Positions 9,600-17,987 of a DNA stretch of 64,000 bases are shown here, in pieces; within the stretch, counting starts at the first letter, position 1; each line of letters opens with the position of its first letter. The stretch is from Lactobacillus sp. UCMA15818 (GTDB lineage: Bacteria > Bacillota > Bacilli > Lactobacillales > Lactobacillaceae). The notes below the pieces were generated by a model. It made no database searches, was not told the DNA's origin, and worked only from the letters and a program-made list of their open reading frames with translations. Both the position numbers and the translations under genes were made by a program. Location: assembly GCF_030400225.1 (NCBI RefSeq), contig NZ_VJYB01000003.1:124001-188000 (forward strand), in the 5' to 3' direction.

Positions 9600-10100
9600 C
9601 TAATCTAGTGAAAGAGAAGCAGTGATTGTTTCAAAAGCGCGTGAATTTTTTTTGTATTCAGCACGGCGCTGAGAGTATGAATTACAAAGCGTAATTTCCT
9701 CCGGAGATTGCGGTATGAGGGTGGGGAGATTTATTTCTTTATTAGCAAGAACAAATGTTAAAAAGGAAGTCGCTGCTAAGAAGCGTTCACCAGAATTTAG
9801 ATGCTCGCCGATGATTTTAGCAAAAACTTCAATTGAACTGTTTCCAACACCGCTTACATAGCTTTTGATAGTCAAGGCATCATCTAGTTTTAATGGAGCA
9901 ATAAAGTTGAATTGGTTGATGGCGGCAGTGACTGTACTACTGTGGGCAGTCCTTGCAGCTGATATTGATGCCGTACCATCAAGAAGCTCAAGAAGACGGC
10001 CTCCAAAGACAGTTTTGTGCTCATTTAAATCATTTGTTAAGATACGGTGCTCCGTTATTGTAGTAGTCTGAGAACAGTATATGGAAGATTTGTTAGTCAA
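9600..10100 (-). CDS. Acyl-CoA thioesterase, hotdog fold (YkhA/BFIT-like)
   Basis: 166 aa, TTG start with AGAGG upstream on the minus strand. The N-terminal half has the acyl-CoA hydrolase pattern: LNEHKTVFGGRLLELLDGTAS, then FNFIAPLKLDDALTIKSYV and SSIEVFAKI. The central helix residues G-G-x-L-L and D match bacterial YkhA-type thioesterases that release free CoA from acyl-CoA. The natural acyl chain is unknown. It is a monocistronic gene convergent with the 40-aa ORF. Confidence 0.85.
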   Translation of the reverse strand: MTNKSSIYCSQTTTITEHRILTNDLNEHKTVFGGRLLELLDGTASISAARTAHSSTVTAAINQFNFIAPLKLDDALTIKSYVSGVGNSSIEVFAKIIGEHLNSGERFLAATSFLTFVLANKEINLPTLIPQSPEEITLCNSYSQRRAEYKKNSRAFETITASLSLD

Positions 10101-10329
10101 TGAAATAACCTCTTTTAATTTAATATAATAACATCTTCACTCAATTTAGAAAATAATTCAAGAGCGTAATAACTAAGAAATTGTATTTGCTGGTCAAGCG
10201 TTGAGGTAGTGTTTGTAGATTTCAGTTTTTGGATAGGAACTAACAATAAATGTGTGTATAGTACAACCTTTATTTTGAAAGATAATTAGTCTTTGTCTAA
10301 CGAAAATTTAATTTTTTGGCAAAAATATA

Positions 10330-10358
10330 TTTACTTCTTAAGTAGAATATGATATAAA
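10330..10358 (+). promoter_or_regulatory. Probable promoter of tRNA-Asn
   Basis: TTTACT, 17-bp spacer, TATAAA; the tRNA begins 21 bp after the -10 box. Confidence 0.5.
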
Positions 10359-10379
10359 TGTATACATGTTAATAATTAT

Positions 10380-10451
10380 TGCTCAGTAGTTCAGTGGTAG
10401 AATAATTGACTGTTAATCAAGAGGTCGTAGGTTCGAATCCTACCTGAGCAG
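10380..10451 (+). tRNA. tRNA-Asn (GTT)
   Basis: Cloverleaf: acceptor stem TGCTCAG/CTGAGCA, D-arm GTTC/GAAT, anticodon loop CTGTTAA with anticodon GTT, T-arm GTAGG TTCGAAT CCTAC. The outermost anticodon-stem pair is an A-G mismatch. CCA is not encoded. A strong terminator follows, so it is a single-gene transcript. Confidence 0.9.
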
Positions 10452-10460
10452 CTAACTTAA

Positions 10461-10497
10461 AGTGTCTTGCTAATTTTGCAAGATGCTTTTTTTATTT
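10461..10497 (+). terminator. Terminator after tRNA-Asn
   Basis: AGTGTCTTGC and GCAAGATGCT form a 10-bp stem with wobble pairs, followed by seven Ts. Confidence 0.8.
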
Positions 10498-10844
10498 AGT
10501 ATGTAAAAAACGCTGTTAATAGATTACTATATTTGGAATTTATCAACGGGAAAAAGAATACGGCCATGTGCTTACTATATCAAAGTGACTTGGATTTACT
10601 TGAAGTATTGTTCCATACAAAAATGCCCCTATACTGATCTTGCTGTCTAATAGCAAGCAGTACAGGAGCAAGTTCAGTTCTTCAGAGCAAGGATTGCAGT
10701 ATGACACTGTCACTAACTAACGATTGAATCACTACTGGATAGATATGTTCATAAGCACAAAGTCTACCTTGGAGCTTATGAATAATCGACCAAGGGATAT
10801 CAGTCATAAACGAGCAATATGACTTTGTTCCACTGTAAAAGAGT
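10498..10844. other. Gene-free stretch of about 350 bp
   Basis: No ORF with a start and ribosome site, no RNA structure and no repeat recognised. All six frames carry stops. Short broken translations on the minus strand (for example MTDIPWSIIHKLQG) could be a decayed gene but match nothing I know. Confidence 0.4.
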
Positions 10845-11342
10845 TTAGATGCTATCTTCACTAGTTATTTTTTTAAAAATGACTAGTTTTGAAAGAAAGT
10901 AGTTTCCTATAACAGCAAAACCGTGACCGACAATTTTAGTAATGACTTCATGAAATCCAAACACTGATATTCCCAACCATAGAATTAGTGTTTCAATTAA
11001 AAAAGTTAAGATTCTAGTGCCATAAAATTTATTCATATCTTTCATTGTATGTTCTGACTTATGTTTGAATACCAGTACTTTATCAAACCAAAAAGAAAAT
11101 TGTACGCTTATAAACCAAGCAATAAAATTGGATATCTGATATTCTATTTCCAATGAGTGTGCAAGTAAATAAAATATAGATATATTAATTAGAACGGTTA
11201 TAACACCCCATACAATATAACGGTGTGCCTCTTCTCTATCCTGTTTCTTAACAGTAGTTATTTCTTCTTCTTTTTCTAATACTATTTGATCTAATGCTTT
11301 TTTATAGTCATTTTCATTTTCCGGATAAGCTAATTTTTTCAT
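10845..11342 (-). CDS. GtrA-like membrane protein
   Basis: 165 aa. The start is placed at 11342, where GGGAGG precedes ATG; the frame continues 28 codons further upstream without a comparable site. After a charged N-terminal about 45 residues, four hydrophobic helices match the GtrA/PF04138 pattern (NFIAWFISVQFSFWFDKVLVF, shown by N-F-x-A and F-x-x-x-K-x-x-V-F; and GNYFLSKLVIFKK at the end). GtrA proteins are thought to move lipid-linked sugars across the membrane for cell-surface glycosylation. No glycosyltransferase is adjacent, so its pathway is unknown. The unusually long charged N-terminus could be cytoplasmic. Confidence 0.8.
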   Translation of the reverse strand: MKKLAYPENENDYKKALDQIVLEKEEEITTVKKQDREEAHRYIVWGVITVLINISIFYLLAHSLEIEYQISNFIAWFISVQFSFWFDKVLVFKHKSEHTMKDMNKFYGTRILTFLIETLILWLGISVFGFHEVITKIVGHGFAVIGNYFLSKLVIFKKITSEDSI

Positions 11343-11830
11343 GTTTTCCTCCCAAATAAATTTTAAATACTGACTCTTATACTTGGTAACCCATACTACA
11401 GAATGATTTAATTCAATGGTTAACAATATTCATGTTTTAATACATCGTATTGTATGGATATTTTTTATGAATGTTGTATTTGTTATGGTAGTAAGTGCTG
11501 CTGTATAAGGAACGCAAATTTTATTTTAAAATGCCATGTTTGAATAGCAAAACAAGGCTAAAAACGATTTTATGTACCCAATTTCAACATATTATCTAAA
11601 ATGTTTATATTTGTTGCTTTGTGCATATTACTTCGCCTGTCTTTCTGTTCCGACCTCATTATATAGCTAATAAAAAGAAAACGTTACTGATACATACGAC
11701 AAAAGGCTGAATGAACTTATAAGATGTGCTAGTCTTTATAATTAGCTTTGTAAGAGTAAATAAAATTTTCGAAGGATTCATAGCACAGTAAAGCGAGCAC
11801 TTGTTATTAATGTGAATATGTAATGGTGAT

Positions 11831-11844
11831 ATTTCCCGGGAAAT
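11831..11844. promoter_or_regulatory. Perfect 14-bp palindrome upstream of the RpiR-type gene
   Basis: ATTTCCCGGGAAAT lies 20 bp upstream of the predicted -35 box of the regulator gene. It is a candidate operator for autoregulation; the binding protein is inferred. Confidence 0.4.
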
Positions 11845-11863
11845 TTAAGATTCTTGGAAATAA

Positions 11864-11891
11864 TTGCTGAAAAAATTAAAAGTAATATAAT
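11864..11891 (+). promoter_or_regulatory. Probable promoter of the RpiR-type regulator
   Basis: TTGCTG, 16-bp spacer, TATAAT, 67 bp before the start codon. The rest of the 615-bp spacer (11343-11957) shows no other gene or structure I can support. Confidence 0.55.
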
Positions 11892-11957
11892 ATAAACCAA
11901 GACTAAAAGCATGTGTGATGCAGAGCCGAAAGCTAGAAATACATTGGAGATGGGATT

Positions 11958-12824
11958 ATGATTATTGAAGATGAGATATTAAATTCTTTGTCACAACTTT
12001 CAAAATCAAAGAAAAAAGTTGCAGAATATATTTTACAAAATCCAAATAAAGTAATAAAAATGACAGTTGCACAGCTAGCTCAGGCTGCAGACTCAAGCTC
12101 TGCAACTGTTGTTAGACTTGTGAAAGATTTGAACGTAGAAAGTTTCACTGCATTAAAGGTCGAATTATCTGCAAATCTATCTAGAAGAAGTCTAGAGAAT
12201 AAAAGTTATGGAGATATCTCTGCAAATGAAACGCTGGTATCAATAAAGCAAAAGCTATTGGCAAATGCTCAAAGGTCAATTAGTGAAACGATGGAACAAA
12301 TTGATGAGAAAGAGATACGGGAATTCTTTAAGTTGCTGGATAAATGCAAACAAATGATTATTTTTGGTGTAGGTGCCTCTGAACTTGTAGCTGAAAATAT
12401 TGCGCAGAAATGGAGTAGATTAGGATATTTAGCAGTAGCTGAGAATAATTTGAATTCACTGCTGCCAAAGTTAATCAGCAATCAAGCAGATACGCTAGTT
12501 TGGTTAGTGTCGAATTCAGGTGAGTCACCAGAAGTAATAAATGCGGCAATATATGCAAGTGAAAGAAATTTTCCACTTGTTTCTTTAACGAGAAGGGGAG
12601 CTAGCAGATTAGATAATTACGTAAAAACATGTATCCATACAGCATTTCCAAGGGAAAGCAAAAAGAGAATAGCTGCAACGAGTTCATTACTTGCACAATT
12701 TACTGCGGTCGATATTATTTTTTATTATTTTGTTAGTCGGAATTTTGATGTCAATGTTGATTTGCTTAATAAGTCGTATGATATTGTTGTCAAGTATAAA
12801 GATGAGCTTAATTATCGAAGATAA
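11958..12824 (+). CDS. MurR/RpiR family transcriptional regulator
   Basis: 288 aa. An N-terminal HTH_6 domain (residues 1-80: KKKVAEYILQNP, MTVAQLAQAADSSSATVVRL) is followed by a SIS sugar-phosphate binding domain (about 125-255: IIFGVGASELVAENIAQKW, VSNSGESPEVINAA, LTRRGAS; key residues G-V-G-A-S and S-N-S-G-E-S). Such proteins sense phosphosugars such as MurNAc-6-phosphate. The next genes in the same direction are a PTS and murQ, so regulation of MurNAc/muropeptide use is the natural inference. Confidence 0.88.
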   Translation: MIIEDEILNSLSQLSKSKKKVAEYILQNPNKVIKMTVAQLAQAADSSSATVVRLVKDLNVESFTALKVELSANLSRRSLENKSYGDISANETLVSIKQKLLANAQRSISETMEQIDEKEIREFFKLLDKCKQMIIFGVGASELVAENIAQKWSRLGYLAVAENNLNSLLPKLISNQADTLVWLVSNSGESPEVINAAIYASERNFPLVSLTRRGASRLDNYVKTCIHTAFPRESKKRIAATSSLLAQFTAVDIIFYYFVSRNFDVNVDLLNKSYDIVVKYKDELNYRR

Positions 12825-12889
12825 AAGAACGCTTTCGCTAGATTTAGTAAAATAAAATTTCAAAAAACAATTGATTAACACACTATTCA

Positions 12890-12904
12890 TGAAACCTTAT
12901 TTCA
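12890..12904. promoter_or_regulatory. Candidate operator TGAAA-N5-TTTCA
   Basis: A 15-bp inverted repeat overlaps the -35 box of the PTS promoter, a position where a repressor such as the adjacent RpiR-type protein would block transcription. Confidence 0.4.
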
Positions 12905-12927
12905 AACAATGTTTTAAGTGATATAAT
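12900..12927 (+). promoter_or_regulatory. Probable promoter of the PTS-murQ operon
   Basis: TTTCAA, 16-bp spacer, TATAAT; a 5' untranslated region of about 135 nt follows. Confidence 0.5.
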
Positions 12928-13067
12928 TATTTTTAATAATTATTGATTTTTAGTTAATAATTATCCAAAATAATTTGTTGCCTCATTCATTTTGAGAAGT
13001 CAGGTTTTTTGTTTTGTAATTATAAACAGGGTAACAATGGAAAAATATTTGAAAGGATGAGGATTTA

Positions 13068-13550
13068 ATGGCAATTATTGCAATAAGAATCGATGGAAGA
13101 TTATTACATGGACAAGTAGCAAATATGTGGACGAATGTTGTAGGTGCAACAAGAATCATGGTAATTGATGATGAAGTTGCGAGTTCAGATGTCGCCAAGG
13201 CCGGGATTAAATTAGCAAAGCCAGCGGGGGTCAACCTGAGTATTTTAAATGAACAAAAGGCAATTAATAATATTAATGAAGGTAGATATGACTCGCAAAA
13301 GGTATTTATCCTTGTAAGGCATCCTCGTGTGTTGGTCAACATGGTACAGGAAGGTGTTCCCATAACAGCCATTAACGTGGGGAATATGTCACAGTCTGAT
13401 GAAACAAAAGCGATAACAAATTCTATTAATGTTGTACAGTCAGATGTTGATGCTTTTAATGAATTACATAAGTTGGGAATAGGCATAACTGCGCAAATGG
13501 TACCAAGTGATCCTATTTTAAACTTGATGGACTTATTAAAGAAATTTTGA
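13068..13550 (+). CDS. PTS mannose/fructose/sorbose family EIIB component
   Basis: 160 aa, ATG start behind GAAAGGATGAGG. The IIB signature IAIRIDGRLLHGQVANMW carries the phosphorylated His of this family (LLHGQV, about residue 16). It receives phosphate from EIIA and passes it to the sugar during transport by EIIC/EIID. First of four PTS genes in order B-C-D-A. The neighbouring murQ and AmiE-like genes suggest a peptidoglycan-derived amino sugar as substrate, which is inference. Confidence 0.93.
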   Translation: MAIIAIRIDGRLLHGQVANMWTNVVGATRIMVIDDEVASSDVAKAGIKLAKPAGVNLSILNEQKAINNINEGRYDSQKVFILVRHPRVLVNMVQEGVPITAINVGNMSQSDETKAITNSINVVQSDVDAFNELHKLGIGITAQMVPSDPILNLMDLLKKF

Positions 13551-13579
13551 ATAAATATTTTGGAAGAGGGTAATCAATT

Positions 13580-14503
13580 ATGCATGGAAGTATTATGTTT
13601 TGGCAGGTTTTACTACTGACACTTTATTCAATGTATCAAATATGGGATGACCTAACGATTGTCTCTTCTCTTTCTCAGCCAGTGTGGGCTGGTTTGATTG
13701 CTGGTGCAATTATGGGTGATGTTACCAAAGGGTTAATTATTGGTGGTAGCTTACAATTGACGGTCTTAGGTGTTGGGACATTTGGTGGTTCATCGAAAAT
13801 TGATGCCAATTCGGGAACGATTTTAGCTACCGCATTTTCAATTAGTGCAGGTATGAATGCCTCGACTGCAGTGGCGGCAATTGGTGTTCCAGTGGCCTCG
13901 TTAATGATTCAAACAGATATTCTAGGCCGCTTTACTAACACGTTCTTCCAGCATCGAATTGATCGATTGATTGATGAAGAAAATTATTCAGCTATTGAGC
14001 GAAATTATTTGTATGGGGTCTTCCCATGGATATTATCGCGTGGCATTCCCGTATTCTTAGCCTTACAATTTGGCGGTAACTTCGTGTCGACAGCAGTTAA
14101 GGTTTTGGATACACATCTACAATGGCTCAGCAATGGATTAGCCACAGCTGGAGCATTGTTACCAGCTGTTGGATTTGCTATTTTATTGCGGTACTTGCCA
14201 GTCAAGAAACATATTGCGTACTTAATTCTTGGATTTACATTAACTGCATTATTCAGTACGCTGTATACAAATGTTCAATCTCTGGGAACAACGATGGCTA
14301 CTGTATCAAAGGGTTTTGCGGGATCATTTAATTCTGTATCAATGGTTGCGATTGCGTTAATTGGGTTAGCATTCGCAATAAATGAATACAAAAAGAATAC
14401 CGATAAACAAAAACTGACAGAACTAGTAAGTTCGTATAAAAACTCATCGAAAGAAGAATTGAATAATAGTGAGGATGGTGAAATCTATGGCGATGAAGAC
14501 TAA
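13580..14503 (+). CDS. PTS mannose/fructose/sorbose family EIIC component
   Basis: 307 aa membrane channel subunit with about eight hydrophobic helices. The typical EII-Sor signature is present near the N-terminus (PVWAGLIAGAIMGD, GLIIGGSLQLTVLGVGTFGG; key residues G-G-x-L-Q-L). The last about 40 residues are hydrophilic (KKNTDKQKLTEL ... EEIYGDED-like acidic tail), longer than in many EIIC proteins. It overlaps the EIID start, implying translational coupling. Confidence 0.92.
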   Translation: MHGSIMFWQVLLLTLYSMYQIWDDLTIVSSLSQPVWAGLIAGAIMGDVTKGLIIGGSLQLTVLGVGTFGGSSKIDANSGTILATAFSISAGMNASTAVAAIGVPVASLMIQTDILGRFTNTFFQHRIDRLIDEENYSAIERNYLYGVFPWILSRGIPVFLALQFGGNFVSTAVKVLDTHLQWLSNGLATAGALLPAVGFAILLRYLPVKKHIAYLILGFTLTALFSTLYTNVQSLGTTMATVSKGFAGSFNSVSMVAIALIGLAFAINEYKKNTDKQKLTELVSSYKNSSKEELNNSEDGEIYGDED

Positions 14504-15302
14504 TTATAAATTAACTAAAAAGGATTTTAATCAGATAAATAGACGTAACTTATTCTTCAACCAGCTGGGTTGGAACTATGAGAAAATGCAGGGTTCAGGA
14601 TATCTTTTTATAATGTTGCCGCAGTTGCGCAAGTTATATGGTGATCATACGCCAGAGTTGAAAAAAGCAATGAAGACGCATAATCAGTTCTTTAATACAA
14701 ACCCATCAGTAAATATGATTATACAGGGGATTGATTTAGCGATTGAATCAAAGGAGGGCGTTAAATCTTTAGAGACAGTCTCTGGATTGAAGACAGGGTT
14801 GATGGGACCATTAGCAGCTATTGGTGACTCAATCTTTGCCTCACTGCTCCCTGCAATTTTAGGTGCAATTGCCGCAAATATGGCAGTTCAGGGGAATCCT
14901 TTTGGATTGATAATATGGTTAATAGCAAACTTCATTATTATGTATATTCGCTGGGTACAATTACCGCTTGCTTATCGTGAAGGGACAACGTTAGTAACTA
15001 AAATGCAAGGACAACTGAATGCTTTGACAGATGCTGCAACTTTATTGGGTGTATATGTGGTCGGTGCACTAGTTGCAACATTGATTAACATTCAGGTTCC
15101 TTTCGTTGCTCACATTGGCAAGGTAACTGTAACTTTGCAAAATGAAATAGATATGATTTTGCCTAAGCTTGTTCCAGGTTTACTTGTTGGATTAATTTAT
15201 TGGTTACTTGGACGAAAGAAAATGACATCAACTAAAGCCATTTTTATAGTTATTATTGTGGCGGTTATTTGTTCAGCTTTAGGGGTCTTAGGTAAAGGAT
15301 AA
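14487..15302 (+). CDS. PTS mannose/fructose/sorbose family EIID component
   Basis: 271 aa. The ATG at 14487 is preferred to an in-frame ATG at 14469, since GAGGATGGTG (14471-14480) is correctly placed for it; it overlaps the EIIC stop by 17 nt. The EIID signature appears (FNQLGWNYEKMQGSGYLFIMLP, shown by N-x-L-G-W and M-Q-G-x-G; GLKTGLMGPLAAIGDSI). The soluble N-terminal half packs on EIIC, and the C-terminal part has several membrane helices. It forms the sugar channel with EIIC. Confidence 0.92.
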   Translation: MAMKTNYKLTKKDFNQINRRNLFFNQLGWNYEKMQGSGYLFIMLPQLRKLYGDHTPELKKAMKTHNQFFNTNPSVNMIIQGIDLAIESKEGVKSLETVSGLKTGLMGPLAAIGDSIFASLLPAILGAIAANMAVQGNPFGLIIWLIANFIIMYIRWVQLPLAYREGTTLVTKMQGQLNALTDAATLLGVYVVGALVATLINIQVPFVAHIGKVTVTLQNEIDMILPKLVPGLLVGLIYWLLGRKKMTSTKAIFIVIIVAVICSALGVLGKG

Positions 15303-15334
15303 GTAATTATTAGTTTGTCGAGGGAGGGAATTTT

Positions 15335-15742
15335 GTGAAGCTGATTTTAGCTAGTCATGGACCACTTGCTGGAGCAATTTTAGCTAGTGCAGAACTAATC
15401 ATTGGAAAGATTGATAATGTTGCAGCTTTTAGTCTGACTAAAGAAATGGGACCTAAAGACTTAGATAGGGAGCTGAGCGAGGAAATTGAGAAAACAGATG
15501 ATGATGATATCGTTTTAGGCTTAGACCTTTTGGGTGGAACTCCTTCAAATGTATCAGTTACACTATTGGCAAAGTATCCAAAATTAGAAGTGATCACAGG
15601 AATAAATTTACCAATGGTTATTGAATATGGTAATCAAAAAATGTTAGGACAACTTAATGTTGCACAACTGATTTCGATGGCAACCGCTGGAGTTACTAAC
15701 GTTAAAGAAAAGTTAGCAGAAGACCAAAGTGACGAAGATTGA
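15335..15742 (+). CDS. PTS mannose-family EIIA component
   Basis: 135 aa, GTG start with GGGAGGG upstream. The N-terminus MKLILASHGPLAGAIL contains the phosphorylatable His (ASHG, residue 8) of EIIA-Man domains, and DLLGGTPSNVS is the second conserved block. It accepts phosphate from HPr. It is separate from EIIB here, whereas the classic ManX is an EIIAB fusion. Last PTS gene; a terminator-like hairpin within an intergenic repeat follows. Confidence 0.92.
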   Translation: MKLILASHGPLAGAILASAELIIGKIDNVAAFSLTKEMGPKDLDRELSEEIEKTDDDDIVLGLDLLGGTPSNVSVTLLAKYPKLEVITGINLPMVIEYGNQKMLGQLNVAQLISMATAGVTNVKEKLAEDQSDED

Positions 15743-15810
15743 GTTAACTGTGACTGTGTATATAAAAAATTGTACGTAAGTTGTGAAATTTGGCTTATAT
15801 AGTTAATTAT

Positions 15811-15977
15811 GGAGAGGGCTGGGTCAAATAAATTTTGATCTGGCCTTCTTATTGATTTCGGACAACCGTGTTTCATAAGTCGAAATTATTCGTCTAACTT
15901 CTAATTACTTATAGTAAAGTTCTCACTATGTTCGTAATTTCTAGTTGGTACTCAAAATTTACAGATTTATGTCACAC
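15811..15977 (+). repeat. Intergenic repeat, copy A, starting with a terminator-like hairpin
   Basis: Begins with the hairpin GGCTGGGTCAAA / TTTTGATCTGGCC, then about 120 bp including CGTGTTTC, CGTCTAACTT, CTATGTTCGTAATTTC and TACTCAAA. The same blocks recur in the same order at 42697-42850, and inverted and shortened at 20940-21042. No coding potential. It fills most of the 319-bp gap between the PTS and murQ. Confidence 0.7.
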
Positions 15978-16061
15978 GATTCTAACTCTTTTTAAATGTA
16001 TTAATTACTGTAATAGGTGCTAACTAGTATAAAATTAATTAGTGAGAAATGGTGATATTTT

Positions 16062-16952
16062 ATGAAGATAAACGAATTAGAAACAGAATTGCGTAATCCC
16101 AGAACAATGGAGCTTGATAATTTACCTGTATTAGAGATGGTTAAACTCATGAATATGGAGAATCAAAAAGTTGCAGAAGCCGTGAAGTCTCAGAATCAAG
16201 TAATTGCACAAGTAGTTGAGGAAAGCAGTAAAAGATTTAATAAGGGTGGTAGACTAATCTATTGTGGGGCAGGAACTTCAGGGCGCCTTGGAATATTGGA
16301 TGCGGTCGAGTTGGTACCAACCTATGGCTTAAAACCAAACCAAGCGATTGGTTTGATTGCTGGTGGAACACAGGCTGTATACCAAGCAGTAGAGGGTGCG
16401 GAAGATTCGATTGAATTAGCAAATCAAGATTTGAAAAAGATAAATCTCAATTCAGACGATAGCGTAATTGCAATTGCGGCGAGTGGACGAACACCGTATG
16501 CAATTGGTGCATTAGATTATGCTAATAAAATTGGTGCTTTGAGTGTAGCATTAGTTTGTGTTTCGCATAGTGAAATGGAAGAACATGCACAATATACGAT
16601 TGCTCCAGTAGTTGGACCAGAAGTTGTGACGGGGTCCACAAGGATGAAAGCTGGAAGTGCACAGAAAATGGTGTTGAATACAATATCAACGGGGGTAATG
16701 GTTAAAAATGGCAAGGTGTACCAGAATTTGATGGTAAATGTTTTGCCGACTAATAAAAAATTGGTTGACCGAGCCGTTAGAATTATTGCAGAAACAACCG
16801 GATGCAGTGATGGTGATGCACGGCAAAAGTTAGAAGAAGCTAAGCAAAATGTTCCAATAGCAATCGTTATGCAAGAAAAAGATATAAGCTATAAAGATGC
16901 GCAAAAGCTCTTGGTGAAGAATGATAATAAAGTGATTGAAGCTCTAAGGTAA
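16062..16952 (+). CDS. murQ: N-acetylmuramic acid 6-phosphate etherase
   Basis: 296 aa, the usual length. It cleaves the lactyl ether of MurNAc-6-phosphate, giving GlcNAc-6-phosphate and D-lactate in peptidoglycan recycling. A SIS fold with the conserved motifs GGRLIYCGAGTSGRLG, DAVELVPTYG (catalytic Glu in DAVE) and VGPEVVTGSTRMKAGSAQK (shown by G-S-T-R-M-K-A-G) is visible, with a UBA-like C-terminal segment from about residue 250. The next gene starts 11 bp after its stop, so it is co-transcribed with the AmiE-like hydrolase. Confidence 0.96.
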   Translation: MKINELETELRNPRTMELDNLPVLEMVKLMNMENQKVAEAVKSQNQVIAQVVEESSKRFNKGGRLIYCGAGTSGRLGILDAVELVPTYGLKPNQAIGLIAGGTQAVYQAVEGAEDSIELANQDLKKINLNSDDSVIAIAASGRTPYAIGALDYANKIGALSVALVCVSHSEMEEHAQYTIAPVVGPEVVTGSTRMKAGSAQKMVLNTISTGVMVKNGKVYQNLMVNVLPTNKKLVDRAVRIIAETTGCSDGDARQKLEEAKQNVPIAIVMQEKDISYKDAQKLLVKNDNKVIEALR

Positions 16953-16963
16953 AGAGGAAAAAA

Positions 16964-17971
16964 ATGAAAGACGAGAGTGTGAAATTAATTACAGAACGTA
17001 TAGAAAAAGCTATAGATAGTCGATACATTTATGGAGCGTCATATGCAGTTGCTGATGAAAAAAATAAATCAGAGCTTTATTTGGGTACACAAGGAAAAGA
17101 TAAGTATGAGGTTGCTATAACCAGCAAGATGATTTATGATTTAGCTTCATTAACCAAGGTTGTAGGGACAACTACTAGAATTCTGCAGTTGATTGACAGA
17201 GGTGTGATCAATCCAGAGACAGAGGTGGGTGAGATACTAGGACGATTCAAAAATCCACAATTGACGATTGCTAGTTTGTTATTGCATAATAGTGGGCTAC
17301 CAGCTGATATTGTGGATACAAGATCTCTGACAAAGGAAGAACTTACAGAGAAGATAAGAGAAGCAAGCTTGGCTAATTCGCCGGGTAGTAAAATTGTTTA
17401 TTCAGATTTGGGGTTCATTATTTTAGGATGGATAATTGCACAGATAGATGGAGAATTGAGCAATAGCCTGGATGAACATGTTTTTAGACCGTTGAAGATG
17501 AAAAATACAGGATATAATTTGTTAAAGAGACCGCTAGCTAATTTTGTTCCAACTGAGAATGATCCACAAAGAGGTGGGATTATTCAAGGGGATGTCCATG
17601 ATTATAAAGCTTATTTATTGGGTGGTGTTAGTGGGCACGCCGGTATTTTTTCGACATTAGAAGATCTAGGTAACTTTGCTTCAATGTATATAAAGAGAGG
17701 TGTTTTCGAAGGAAAGGAAATTTTAAGTGTGCGAAGTTTTAATTTGTTAGAGCAGTATTCTAGTGGAGGACGAACACTAGGTTGGCAAACTTGGAATGAT
17801 GATCCTACAAAGTTATGGCATACGGGGTTTACTGGAACTTCAATCGCACTTGATTTAAGGAACAGACGCTCATTTGTTTGTTTAACTAACAGAATCTATC
17901 CGACTAGAAAAAGAGAAGAATGGATTGAGATTCGTAAAGCAGTAACTAGGCTGTTTTATAATGAATATTAG
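16964..17971 (+). CDS. Beta-lactamase-family serine hydrolase, AmiE-like
   Basis: 335 aa, no signal peptide, so cytoplasmic. Class C beta-lactamase fold: S-x-x-K in DLASLTKVVGTT (nucleophile Ser near residue 65), Tyr motif YSDLGF near 147, and HTGFTG near 285. In Bacillus subtilis a related protein, AmiE (YbbE), is encoded with murQ-murR and removes peptides from MurNAc. The murQ neighbour here makes an N-acetylmuramyl-L-alanine amidase role the best guess, with a D-Ala peptidase or esterase as alternatives. A dipeptide epimerase follows immediately, fitting the release of L-Ala-D-Glu. Confidence 0.85.
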   Translation: MKDESVKLITERIEKAIDSRYIYGASYAVADEKNKSELYLGTQGKDKYEVAITSKMIYDLASLTKVVGTTTRILQLIDRGVINPETEVGEILGRFKNPQLTIASLLLHNSGLPADIVDTRSLTKEELTEKIREASLANSPGSKIVYSDLGFIILGWIIAQIDGELSNSLDEHVFRPLKMKNTGYNLLKRPLANFVPTENDPQRGGIIQGDVHDYKAYLLGGVSGHAGIFSTLEDLGNFASMYIKRGVFEGKEILSVRSFNLLEQYSSGGRTLGWQTWNDDPTKLWHTGFTGTSIALDLRNRRSFVCLTNRIYPTRKREEWIEIRKAVTRLFYNEY

Positions 17972-17987
17972 GAGTGTGGTGGAGTTG

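Noticed and set aside
10498-10844. Decayed transposase after tRNA-Asn
   Set aside because: Broken minus-strand translations show no motif of any transposase family I can name.
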